Part shown: positions 34,656 through 44,486 of the stretch, one piece after another
Position numbering within the stretch: position 1 is the stretch's first letter
How the letters are laid out: each line of letters starts with the position of its first letter
Assembly: GCA_030998015.1 (NCBI GenBank)
Contig: JARWMV010000233.1
Coordinates: forward strand, 2,294,001 to 2,358,000
DNA: 64,000 bases
Direction of reading: 5' to 3'
Source of the DNA: Ceratorhiza oryzae-sativae
Lineage: Eukaryota; Basidiomycota; Agaricomycetes; Cantharellales; Ceratobasidiaceae
Notes under the pieces: model-generated
Databases searched by the model: none
Told to the model about the DNA's origin: nothing
Seen by the model: the letters and a program-made list of their open reading frames with translations, nothing else
Made by a program: the position numbers and the translations under genes

Positions 34656-35514
34656 TTACAGGAAATTGGGAGTTGTTTTGGTAATAGAAGACTTCTGTGT
34701 GCCCCATACAAGTCTATAAATTTCAAAGTTTTCAGTCCCCCCAAATCTCAGCCAAGTATCATCCAAGTCCCAACTCTTGGTATCCTGGCAACAATACAGT
34801 GGTACCACCCTCTTTAGTTTAGTTTGGTCCCAAAGGAGTGCTTCGATTTGGGCTGCCAGAAGGGGTGCTTCTTCCTGAATTGGCAAGCCTGTGCCACTTA
34901 GAAAAGTAGGGTGAGGGAGGTCTGATGGTGTTGAGAAGAAGGGGAAGGTGTACTTGTGGGGTGCAGTGGTTTCTTGGACTAGTGCTTCTAGTCTGAGATG
35001 GTCTTGGAGGAGGGATAGATAGTCCTCCTGATGTTTGCACAAACACTCAGTTAGGTATGCACAGCGGGCCTTGGCTTTGTGAAGTTTTTCACAAGTTTCT
35101 TTGTACTTATTACAGTAGTGACAATACTTGTCTTGGAAAGTTTCAATGGTATCTAATAGGTGATGAAGAAGTTGTTGGCCAAGGTTTGCCAGCTTAGAGC
35201 TGGTTACAGGGGATGATGTAGTAGTATAAAAACTTGTCCTTCTTAGGACAGTAAGGGCAGTGCGCTGGGAAGGTGGCTCTGTTTGCCCGATGGCAAATCT
35301 TGCACTCAAGGACGCCTGGCTTGGTGACAAAGGCTTGCTGGGCATGTCTGACTTTCTGGGGGTGGACTTTGATGATTTTCATGTGGTTAAAATTGATGTG
35401 CCCAGCCTCTTCAAGGATGTCTTCAACTGAGTTAAGGGTGAAGCAGTGGATGGATAGGTGTCCAAACCACCCACACAGATGGCAGCGCTGGTCTTCTGTA
35501 AAGGTTTGTGCCAC
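34656..35514 (-). pseudogene. ORF0 of Gypsy element B: zinc knuckle, CxxC ribbon and coiled coil
   Basis: An extra ORF lies between the 5' LTR and gag. Its first frame (35514-35194) has an N-terminal C-x2-C-x4-H-x4-C knuckle (CHLCGWFGHLSIHC, residues 11-24) and later CKICHRANRATFPAHCPYC, a possible zinc ribbon. After a frameshift near 35230 the second frame (35345-34656) carries a long helical segment (LGQQLLHHLLDTIETF through KLHKAKARCAYLTE) and an ordered-looking C terminus (LDDTWLRFGGTENFEIYRLV). About 285 residues in all. I do not recognise the family. Sister element F has only about 366 bp of leader here and no such ORF. Confidence 0.6.
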
Positions 35515-35938
35515 TGAGGGCTGTGCATTCCATCAGAGACATACTCAAGCAGGAGCAAGATGAAACAAGAAAAATAGACCCTTTCCTGAGTCTATTGGAA
35601 TAGGAAGGTGACCTCCATTGCTCAACTACTTAAGGGCAATGAGCAACCCCACCTCTTGTTGATGAAAGAGATTAGAGAACCAAAGCTTGTTACAATGTGT
35701 GAGGGACCCAACCCTGGGTCAGTGAGCAGCCACATCTGTGAAGACTGGTAGTGCTTCAACTGATATAGGTGTACAAGGTTTCACAGAGGCACATATAGGG
35801 CAACAATGTCTTGTGGCTGTGGATAGGTGGAGTAGGATTGAGGAAGGCAACAGGGTGTTATCTTGAGACAACACCAACAGCATTCCAGACATATCCCAGA
35901 TGACACTGAGACTTATGATTGACAAGAACTTGACCCAA

Positions 35939-36314
35939 TGTTGACAATGACAAGTCAGGCAACAAGGAAAATAGTAAGAAAAGAAAAGAACTTGTATTCA
36001 ACAAGAGGTCAAGTTCTTGAGGAGTCCTCTGCAAACTTGACCCAGTTTATATACATGATACAAGCCACATCATAACAAACAAGTCTGTATAGTGAGTCAT
36101 GACCAATAAGAGATAGAAGTGATAGAAGCAACTGTGGAACTGTGGAATTTCACATCACAGTTGAAATACATCTTGGTTATCAGTCTGGAACTTCCCCTTA
36201 ATCACATGACACAGATATACCATAAAAGGCAAGTATGTTTTGAAAATGGTCTCATAAAATGTAGTAAATCAAGAAAATATTATAGAGTGGATATATGCGT
36301 GTCAGTTCATGACA
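35939..36314 (-). mobile_element. 5' LTR of Gypsy element B (376 bp)
   Basis: Partner of 28010-28385. The outer end TGTCATGA abuts the GACAG duplication at 36315-36319. Just inside it the minus strand reads TTGGGTCAAGTTCTTG, a putative primer-binding site. A related TTAGGTTGAGTTCTT follows the 5' LTR of element F. Confidence 0.93.
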
Positions 36315-36319
36315 GACAG

Positions 36320-36331
36320 AGACCTAGTCAT
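36320..36331 (-). pseudogene. First codons of the Tc1 transposase, displaced
   Basis: The ATG at 36331 opens MTRS, which leads directly into the frame resuming at 28009 once Gypsy element B and one copy of GACAG are removed. This shows precisely where B landed in the transposase gene. Confidence 0.75.
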
Positions 36332-36469
36332 GATCAAATATGGAGTGAGGTGGTTTGAGCTACTTAACAGAGTGCTACAAGCTCTTATATTCAATGGCTA
36401 TCATGATACATGTAGCATTTACATGCATATAGTACCAGTCTTGATACAAGGGAATGAGTTTGAAGGATC

Positions 36470-36600
36470 TGACACAGGGGACAAAACCTTTCACATGATC
36501 CTCATGCACTGGTTCACATTTAAATCCACCATTTATGGGCAAAGCAAAACAGGTTGCATATATATTTGTTTTGTAGCCACAATGATATCCTATTGATTGA
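36470..36600 (-). repeat. Right terminal inverted repeat of the Tc1/mariner element
   Basis: Reverse-complement partner of 26855-26985, ending at the TA duplication 36601-36602. Confidence 0.8.
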
Positions 36601-36610
36601 TAGTGATTAA

Positions 36611-36697
36611 ATTATGATGTGTGCCCTCGATCAAAGGTTATTGCTGTTTTCAACACTGGGATCAAAATGCATGAAAGGTTTTGTCACATACTGTATA
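36611..36697 (+). repeat. Left arm of a palindromic MITE, split by an inversion
   Basis: About 86 bp running from ATTATGATG to CATACTGTAT. It matches 48706-48790 in the same orientation. When the inverted block is turned back the two become an inverted repeat meeting at CTGTATATACAG. The GAAAGGTTTTGTC core resembles the Tc1 terminal repeats, so this is probably a Tc1-related non-autonomous element inserted in the gag of element G. Confidence 0.65.
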
Positions 36698-37576
36698 AGA
36701 TACAATGAACCAGACAGTTTATAACTAATATGGTACTTTATTCCTCAGCACTAGTTATATATTAAATCACACAGACAAGAGAAATAGAAAGAGAAAAGAA
36801 ACCAATAACTGGTCTGGGTTGAGTTGTAAAGGAGGGGTGGTCTGGAAGGGCTTCAGAGGAGGTCCTTTTATACCCTGAGGAGGGCATTCCAGAGCCACAT
36901 ACATATATGCATGCCAGTGCAATCCTCAAAAGAGTGTACTGCTATACTTGGGATACACCCTAGCCCAGTATAGGATAAATGAGTAAAGACAGGGTGATGA
37001 TTGAAGGCATTGATGAATCTGAGACCTGCTATTGGCTTGTAGATCATATTATCATAGTATATACATATAGAGAATGGAGGCTAAATCTCAGCAAGTCATA
37101 AAGCAAGTCAGAGAAGCTTCTGGATCAATTTGGAAGTCTCCCCTGACTCACTGAAGTTGTTAGATCTTGAAAAATGGTCCAGTAAGATCCTAATAATCTT
37201 GGCACCATTCTGCACAAGGATCTGATGGATTGCAACAATATTTGGGCAGGAGATACTTACAAGGCTAAGCTATTGATAGAGCATAAGATTGCTTCAATAT
37301 CATAGGTGGTTGTTGAGATATGAGTGGTGCAATGTTGTAATCAATATTTCCTGATAGGAGTAAATATTGATATCTCTATATCTCTCTGAGATCTTATTGT
37401 AAAATCCTAATGAAATGAGTGTTGGAAAGCAAGAAATTTGTAATATTCAAGGGGACCCAAAATAGTAACATTTGAAGCACATACACATTCAAGCATTTCA
37501 CAATTAAATTACAGAGGCATTGATTGAGGTTGACAGAGCAGACTAAAATTATAGAAAATTTTAGTTATCAATAACA
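36691..37576 (-). mobile_element. Family A LTR, first 886 bp, at the left inversion breakpoint
   Basis: Reverse complement of the family A LTR from its TGTTAT terminus (37576) to the point corresponding to ...GTATCTTAT. The remaining 426 bp lie at 48787-49212 in plus orientation. 886 + 426 = 1312 bp, the size of a complete family A LTR (1305-1308 bp in the intact copies). The CpG block is fully depleted, so this copy is old. Confidence 0.88.
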
Positions 37577-37739
37577 CATGTGCAATGTTGATATGTATGG
37601 TTGCTCCTGTATGACCTGCCCTATACTCTATGGATTTTGGAGGTCTGAAAACATTTATTGCCTTGTACTATACTGGATGTGTAAGTAAGTACTGTCACAA
37701 CAGAGACTCATACCATGCTATCTCATTAATATTTAGATC

Positions 37740-38300
37740 TTAGTGCTTCTTCTGAGAATCAAGGTTATATTGTCTGCCTTTTTCTGCCAGTCCTGTTATT
37801 GAGCTTCTGTTAAGTTGGACCAATTAACAGAGACTTGTCTCTGCAATGCTGGAGCACCTGATTGTCCTTGGTTTTGAAGCTCAGACAAGATGCTATCTCT
37901 GTTCTCAAAAGTGAACATGACACAGGCACTCTTGCTCTTGATGAGCACCCATGTGGAAGAGACACAGCTGAAGTGGTATTGGCCTTTTCAGTCACTGCAG
38001 GAGTGGGCCTACTTTGATTGCACATGAAGGTAAACAGCTTCTGATGAATATGAAGCATGTATGATTTGATATGTAGTACAATAAGGTGATATTAATGATA
38101 CCTACCTTGATGAGCTTTGATGTTGATGCATACTCATGTTGAGTCAACAGAGGATCTGACGCAGAGTCAGCTAAACATCTTGGAAGTGCCTCATCCCTGA
38201 TAGCTTCAGTTGAGAAATTGGAGTGTTTTAGCTTCACCTCCTGATGGCACTGAACAAGCCACTGAAATGTTTGAGGACTTCATTTGGTAGGAGCCATTAT
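37740..38300 (-). pseudogene. Intron-containing gene fragment, function unknown
   Basis: A minus-strand exon (about 38300-38106) reads FQWLVQCHQEVKLKHSNFST and ASDPLLTQHEYASTSKLIK. It ends at a clear 65-nt intron (38105-38041: GTAGGT...CATCAG). The next exon (38040-37810) begins KLFTFMCNQSRPTPAV. One stop lies near the N terminus (MAPTKxSPQTF). No recognised domain. It could be a host-gene relic or transposon cargo. Confidence 0.4.
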
Positions 38301-39488
38301 GAAAAAGATTTCATAACATGCCATGAGCAGTTGTAGCAATGCAGTGGTGGTTTGGGTTAGAGATGAAGTTCTTGATTCAATGAAGTTTTATACTCTGTGG
38401 ATGTGATGACCTGATCCAGAGACACTGCAAGGGACAACAAATACAGTTCTAGATTTGTGTCATTCTTGATACTATGAACCTCAAGCAAGTGATGAGTCCT
38501 GAACATACTTGACTGTCAAGTACTCCTATTGATATATGCTCCTAATTGGGAATCAAGGGATTTTTTATTAATGTAGTTGTTACTCTGTAGAGATATGATG
38601 AACAGGAAAAACATGCTGAGGTAATCAATTATGCTGAAGCCAAGCAAGATTTCATATATTGTCAACACACAAAGTTTCTTCTGACCAATATCACCATCCA
38701 TTACCTGAATTGCAATGCCACCCACACCCAAACTGAATATCATTGCTCAACATGGGTTGGTCTATAGCCATGGCAAAACTAGGTTCACCAATCTTGGACA
38801 AAAGAGGGTGGCTTTCACTGGACAACTTGAGAAAATGGTGAAAAGGCTTTGCCTGGTCAGTCCAAGATCAGATGTCAAAGAAGTACTTGATGTACCTGAG
38901 GGTAGCACTGCTGCTGCCTCATCACCTCAAGAGGAATAACTTCAGGTTGATGATTGGGAATATGAAAAATTCTGGGATCATGCCAAAATATCTATTCCTG
39001 TTTGAATAAAAGAAGAAAGAAGTGAAAGGGCTCAACAAAAAGAGGTAAATAGTAATAAGCCAAACATACCAATGTTTCAAACTGCTAAGTACATCACAAA
39101 CAGCCACACCCCTACCTCCTGGAGTGGAAATCAAAAGACATGGCCAAGTATTATACAGCCCTGTACTGCCTAGATGCACCATCCAGTCCAACATCACACT
39201 TGCACCCTTTATGCCCAAAGGCAGAGGCTAATTATACTTGTACTGAGTTTATCCTGCCCCAAGCACTATGCAAAAGATGCATGTACTGGTCCTACCCTAA
39301 GGTCTGGAATATTGATCACATGGGTGTCCTGGATCTGATCCATTCAAAAAGCTATGCATGCAAAGTGTCATTCTGAACTCTCTGAGGCTGGCTGTGGTCA
39401 CATGGTGGCACTCTGTGAGGAGGGCCTCAAACAGGAATAGGTAGCTTCAAAATTTGGTTGCAACTAGTCTGCTGTATCAAAGATCTTT
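38301..39488. other. No gene assigned; possible decayed exons
   Basis: Frames at 38715-38939 (plus) and 39140-39376 (plus; it includes Cys-rich YTCTEFILPQALCKRCMYW) look protein-like but lack a known domain. They may be upstream exons or flank of the Tc1-like gene that follows. Confidence 0.3.
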
Positions 39489-40409
39489 GTGTGCTACAAA
39501 AAATACCATACCTATTCTGCTTTGCCCTGTTCTAGTTGCCCAAGAAATGTTACAGTGTGCACAGAGCACCATGTTTTGTGTGTGATATGGATGCATCTAT
39601 TCTGGAGCTATCAGGAGGTTTCTGACTCAGTTGGGACTGTCAAAGTGAAAGCTGTTCCGAAGCTTGCAGCTGCTGCAGGCTACAGCAGTTGCATGGCAAT
39701 TGAAAAACCAACATTGAAGCCTCCTATCATCACAAAACAAATAAATTGGGCACATGATAATACTGGGCACAATTGGACATCTGATATATGGTGTGATGAG
39801 ACTGCTATCTCAACAGACTGCAACCCTGGTCATCTGATAGTTACTTGGAAGCCTGACAAGGCATACCTCCCTGTATCCAGCTACCATTCTGGGTGTGAAT
39901 CACTCTTAACATCGGCCTGTGTTGCACATGGAGTCAAGGGACAAATTATACAACTCAAGCCCACCCCATACACCATCACAACAAGTGGTCAGTGCCATGG
40001 TGGTAGACTCAGTGCTCAGGGCTATGCCAAGCAGGTTGTTTCAGGCCCACTGACAATGTTTTGGGAAATTTTATCAAAAGAGCAGGGCAATGAGATGTTT
40101 ATGATAGAGGATGGGGCAGGTCCACATAAAGGGAAAGTGGTGCAAGTTGCTTGGGACAAAATGGGCATGAAGCACCACCCACATTCTCCCAATTCCACTG
40201 ACCTTAGCCCAATCAAACCTCTATGGTTTTTACTCAAGACACATGTTTCAAAAGACCCTAATCATCACAGGAGCCTTGCACACCTCTGGATAGCTATAGA
40301 AAAGGCATGGACTTCAATTACAGTGGATGAGTTGAAAAAGCATACAAGACAGATGGATGCTCGGGTTGATGTAGTCAAGCAGGCCAAAGGGCTTCATACA
40401 TGGTTCTAA
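39489..40409 (+). pseudogene. Tc1-like DDE transposase, open but catalytically altered
   Basis: An uninterrupted 306-codon frame. DDE_3-type blocks: TSDIWCDETAIST (first Asp, residue about 104), EMFMIEDGAGPHKGKV (second Asp) and HSPNSTDLSPIKPLWFLL. In the last block the family has PNSPDLNPIExLW, so the third acidic residue is Lys here (GAA to AAA). The N-terminal 60-70 residues look Cys-rich and non-canonical, so the true start may lie at a later Met, with a damaged DNA-binding domain. It is not obviously related in sequence to the transposase at 27-28 kb. No terminal repeats found. Confidence 0.75.
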
Positions 40410-40634
40410 ATGTAACATGTGTCCTATTTTATGTACATGCCAAAAGAATGCCTCAAATTGGCTTCCAAGAGCTGCAAGAGGATTATTATGTGCCAACACA
40501 GGGGTGTGTGAGACATGTTATTCCAGACTTTAGGGTAGGCCTAGTACTCCCAGAACCCTTTGCTGCTATTTTGTCAGATTCAACACTGGAATGGCTCCTA
40601 CTACAAGTTGACCACTCCAACCAACCTTAGGTAT

Positions 40635-41761
40635 TGTCATTATGACAAGTCAAGCAAGAGGAGGCAGAGTCCCATGGGACTTGACTACAATGACAAAGTG
40701 TAGTAAAGCAACAACAACAACATGTCATGGAGTGAGAAGGGAATAAAGATGAACTTGTATTGACAAGAGGGTCAAGTTTGTGAGGAGACCTTGTTGGACT
40801 TGACCCAGTATATGTACATCCTTTAAGCCACATCATATTGCTAAGCAATAGAAGTGGCTGCAGAGCAGCAGAATTTCACATCAAGGTTGAAATACATCTT
40901 GGTCAACAGTCTGGAACATACCATGAGGCACATGTGTCATGAGGCACTCTCTGTCCCCCTTCCCTCTTTTCCTCTTGGCTAGACCCTCCCCTGGACCATG
41001 GCATTTGCTGTGCTTGGCCAGATCTTGGCCTATTTTTATACCTGCATGACCTCCAAGCCACCGTCTTACAGCCTAACAACACAGGCTGAAGGCAGTGCTT
41101 GGCTATGCTCTACTGCTTCCTTTTCTTCCTCTCTCTCCCTTCTTGTTGCCTTGGCTATGTATTGCTGTGCTTGGCTGCATATAACCAGTGTACAGCCTCA
41201 TATGTAGTTACAGTCTAAATACAGCTGAGAGCAAGCTGGTGAACACCAGCTTGCTCTCAAACCTGTCAACACCCCTTCTACTCCTGGGTCTCACCTCTGA
41301 GTCCCTTGTGACCACCTTCCATAGAGACTGCTTAAGCCAGCCTTAGGATGTCTAGCCACCTGCCTATTGAGGCAGTACAAACCTTTGCATCTAGCCACAA
41401 GTCACTAAGCTGTGTGCTTGAGTGACATCTACATCATTCCTGCTTTGACACACACTTAGTGACACCTAAGTGGCATGACAACCCTATTCAGGGAATCACA
41501 CATCAAACCTTCCTGAACCAGAGGCCTTAGCAGACACCAGGGTGACACTGAGCAGTGAACCCAAGCCAGTGATTAGGACTATAAGCAGAGGTATTATCCT
41601 CATTAACTGTACTTCAAGAGTACATGTCAGGGCCTAGAGACCAGGTTGTGACAACATGGTACAGTTGTCCTACAAAACGAAAGTGTGGTTTGAAATGTTT
41701 TCAAAAATGTAAGAGATCAAGAAAATATTATATGCAAATGTATATGTGTCAGGCCATGACA
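40635..41761 (-). mobile_element. Solo LTR, family B, interrupted by LTR D
   Basis: Termini TGTCAT (40635) and CATGACA (41761) with perfect target-site duplication GGTAT (40630-40634 and 41762-41766). Without the nested LTR D (40935-41653) and one ACATG it is about 403 bp, close to the 376-bp family B LTRs. Matching blocks: GACTTGACCCAGTATATGTAC and AAATGTAAGAGATCAAGAAA. Confidence 0.9.
40935..41653 (-). mobile_element. Solo LTR, family D (719 bp), nested in an LTR
   Basis: Plus-strand ends are TGTCATGAGG and GGTTGTGACA, with perfect target-site duplication ACATG (40930-40934 and 41654-41658). It shares terminal words and a GCAAGCTGG palindromic motif with family C but is otherwise distinct in this window. 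Confidence 0.9.
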
Positions 41762-41875
41762 GGTATATCTTACATGTGGCACACATTGGCTCAAATTCCA
41801 AGCAGACAACCTGGTGGCAAGGTTCATTGTATTCTTAAGTATTGTGCCATCACCTAATATGTTTGGTTGACAGAC

Positions 41876-42068
41876 TGTAAGGGCTCCGCCCTCAATAAAA
41901 TTGTACTTAAGGTCTTAAATTGCCTTGCACAGTGATAGAATGTGTGTACATAGAATAAATTTCACTAGAGTAAAACAAGATAGTAATAAAAAACAAGATT
42001 GACTGGCATACATCAAAATTGTGATGCATATATGAACTATAAGCAGTCATGTGACTGCTATCCTTACA
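41876..42068 (-). mobile_element. 3' LTR of Gypsy element G (193 bp), inverted
   Basis: Same length as, and clearly homologous to, 24431-24623 but in opposite orientation. Its outer flank CAGAC (41871-41875) is the reverse complement of the GTCTG at 24426-24430. Just inside, the minus strand reads GAGGGGGAGGG, a polypurine tract. Confidence 0.92.
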
Positions 42069-42084
42069 CCCTCCCCCTCAGGAC

Positions 42085-44326
42085 TCAATCAGCAGAGTCC
42101 ATAAAGTCATCTGTTGGGTGTATCAACAGGGCAGGCATTGCAGTGCTAGCAATTGCTAGTGCAGACAAGCTAGAGAGCATGTCCCCTTGTCCCCAAGCAG
42201 ACAGAGCCACAGTGAAATGCAGCAAGAACATCACCCAGATGTTCTCCAGCATCCAGGTAACATATATGCTGCCTACATTGCTGTGCAATGAGTCTGCACA
42301 GAGGATTTCAGACTGCATGCACACAGTCAGTGATGCAGCTGGTGACACTGGGACAGCCCAGTGCCAAAGGGTTTGGCCAGGGTCAGCCCAGCTCATCCAT
42401 TGCAAGTCACAGATCATGAACAATTGTTGTACATGGAATACAAAGTTTTGCTGCATGAGCAAAACCTGACCTGGAGCCATTGCCATCTGGGCAAATGACA
42501 CAAGGTCCTCTGGGACTCTGGGGGAGTTGGCTAGGTCAGCCAATTGTCTGGTGGCAACAGTGTATTGCACCCACTGTTGATAGAACAGCTTGAAGGTGAC
42601 CTGGGCAATTGACTAGGGGAGATGGAGGGCCCTCCAGAGCTATTGGATGACTTGGAGGGGAGTTACCAACTTGACAGTCAGGAAGTGCAGTGCATTGATG
42701 TGTGTCTTGTCCATAATAACAGTCGCATTCAGCAGATTGCTGAATATATCCCTAGATGCAGTAGCATCCAGCTGAGCCACACCCTGCTCATAAGTTCCTG
42801 GGCAGGAAAACACATTGATCATAATTTGCTCAACATGTTGAGCAAGTGAGGACTGTCCACTAGGACAGATCACCTGTGCAAAGTGCAGTATGGACATGTC
42901 AACACTACTAAGTGTCCTGTGCTTGCCAATCTGCACACCTTGCAATACATGGTCCAAACCTTGTATAGGGTGGTTGTAATTACACTTGAGGAGTGTGCCA
43001 ATGCAGATCACCTCTTGGTGAGTTGCAGACTGGGATTTGTGAGGCACAAGATGTGCCTGCTTCAATAGGCCTTGCTGGAGGCTAACAAGGGTTGTGTCAA
43101 CCCAGGTCATGGATGGTCTGTTAAAAATGGAGTGTATTTCTTGTGCATTGCACACATGCCATAAGGCTACCCCTTTGGGGTTGTTAGCATTGACCACCCA
43201 CTGTGGTCCTTGTTCAAGGGACCCCCCCTTGAAGCTTGCTACATCCACCCTTCAGCTGGACCTTGAACAGAATGGTATCCACCCACTGTGACCACAGCTG
43301 AAACCAAACCTGGTACCACCCTGGGGCACATATCTGTTGCTCAAGTGCAACTCATCTGTTGGTCTGTGCTTTAGACTGCTTGAGGGATCTGTCTCAGGCT
43401 AACCTGAGGCTCCTGGCTGGCCCAGGGGTACCAGCACAACCTCCAGTATCAGCCTATATGTGGCCTCAGATTGGGTATAGCCATGATACACAAGGCTCCC
43501 ATGCAGGTTTGTGTGGAGGTCTCAGGTTACCCCCAAGTACGTATGCAGACCCTGCAAAGGGCCCAACACAGAAGGTACCAGCAGGGCCAGTGCAGCAGGT
43601 GCAGCAGTAGGGGCCAGAAGCACTGGCACTGTAGGTTGAGCAGCTGGTTGAGCTGGCAGCACAGGTTGAGCCAATGGGTTCATCAGCACCTCCATGTAGA
43701 GGTCATCCCCCTCCTTGTAGTACAACAGGTCTTTGTACAGACCCAGGGCCTCTCTTGGCAGCACTGTAGAACTTGGTATTGAGTAATCCTGCTCACAGGA
43801 TTGGTGCAGGTCATCAATCTGCTTGATGAGGTCTTTGTGATCAAGTCGCCATTGCTCACACTCCCTGTTGAGCATGTCTTCAGCTTGGCAAGCTGCTTGA
43901 TGGTACATTAATACATCCTTGTGGAGATCCTTCATATCTGTGCATAACTCTTCCACTGCCTTTTGGGCAATGGTATAAAATTCCTGCATGTTGCAGGTTT
44001 CCTCTCACAATATCTTGAGTATCTGCTCTGCCCAAGTCAATTCTGCACATGGGCACATGATTCCACTTGCAATTGGATAGTCTCCAATTGCCTGTTAGCT
44101 GTGTAGTCAGCTTGAGCAGTACCACTGCTCACCTGGTAGCCTGAGGGCCTGGTACACTGGCATCCTGGCCAGTACCCATTATTATGTCAGGATCAACATT
44201 GATGCTAGCCAACATTGTTGGCAGTGCATTTAGCCCATGTTGGTGGGCAGTTGTCCTGACTGGAGTCCCAGTTGGGGGATTCACATCAGGATCTGGCACA
44301 GGGGGTGTCATCTCTGTTGATGACAA
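42085..44326 (-). pseudogene. ORF3 of Gypsy element G, downstream of pol, function unknown
   Basis: About 2.2 kb of protein-like coding lies between the chromodomain and the 3' LTR. One frame holds three segments: 43989-43522 (helical: EQWRLDHKDLIKQIDDLHQS, then a Pro/Ala-rich linker), 43248-42640 (609 nt open) and 42570-42085. They are separated by a few stops (for example TGA at 43522-43524 and TAG at about 43399). The last segment has a hydrophobic run (IYVTWMLENIWVMFLLHFTV) and ends TDDFMDSAD just inside the polypurine tract. A Pro/Thr-rich start lies in another frame at 44326-44129. This is the env position, but I see no env family, signal peptide or glycosylation pattern that proves it. 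Confidence 0.55.
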
Positions 44327-44486
44327 GTGTATGCTGGCTCAAAATTTGCCAGAGCCCTCTTAGGTAATAGGGGAATGAGTGCTTACACTCATTATTGCTT
44401 CTAATCTCTTACCAAGATAACTCCTTGGGTTCTGTAACCCCTGGTAACTCAAGATACCACTCAAGTGCCTCTAAATCACTGCATTG

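Larger units (their letters stand above)
28010..36314 (-). mobile_element. Gypsy element B (chromodomain type), full length with nested LTR
   Basis: A complete Ty3/Gypsy retrotransposon in minus orientation with a perfect target-site duplication GACAG (28005-28009 and 36315-36319). Order: 5' LTR (36314-35939), ORF0, gag, protease, RT, RNase H, integrase, chromodomain, polypurine tract, 3' LTR (28385-28010). Both LTRs are 376 bp. A family A solo LTR (29549-30856) sits in the integrase. It is inserted at the start of the Tc1 transposase gene. Multiple stops show it is inactive. Confidence 0.95.
26855..36600 (-). mobile_element. Tc1/mariner element interrupted by Gypsy element B
   Basis: The ends are TCAATCAGTAGC... 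(26855) and ...TGATTGA (36600), flanked by TA on both sides (26853-26854 and 36601-36602). The inverted terminal repeats extend about 130 bp (26855-26985 and about 36470-36600), including the shared block TGAAAGGTTTTGTCCCCTG. Without the nested Gypsy element and its duplicated GACAG, the element is about 1.44 kb, a normal Tc1/mariner size. It is inserted in the gag of Gypsy element G. Confidence 0.9.
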
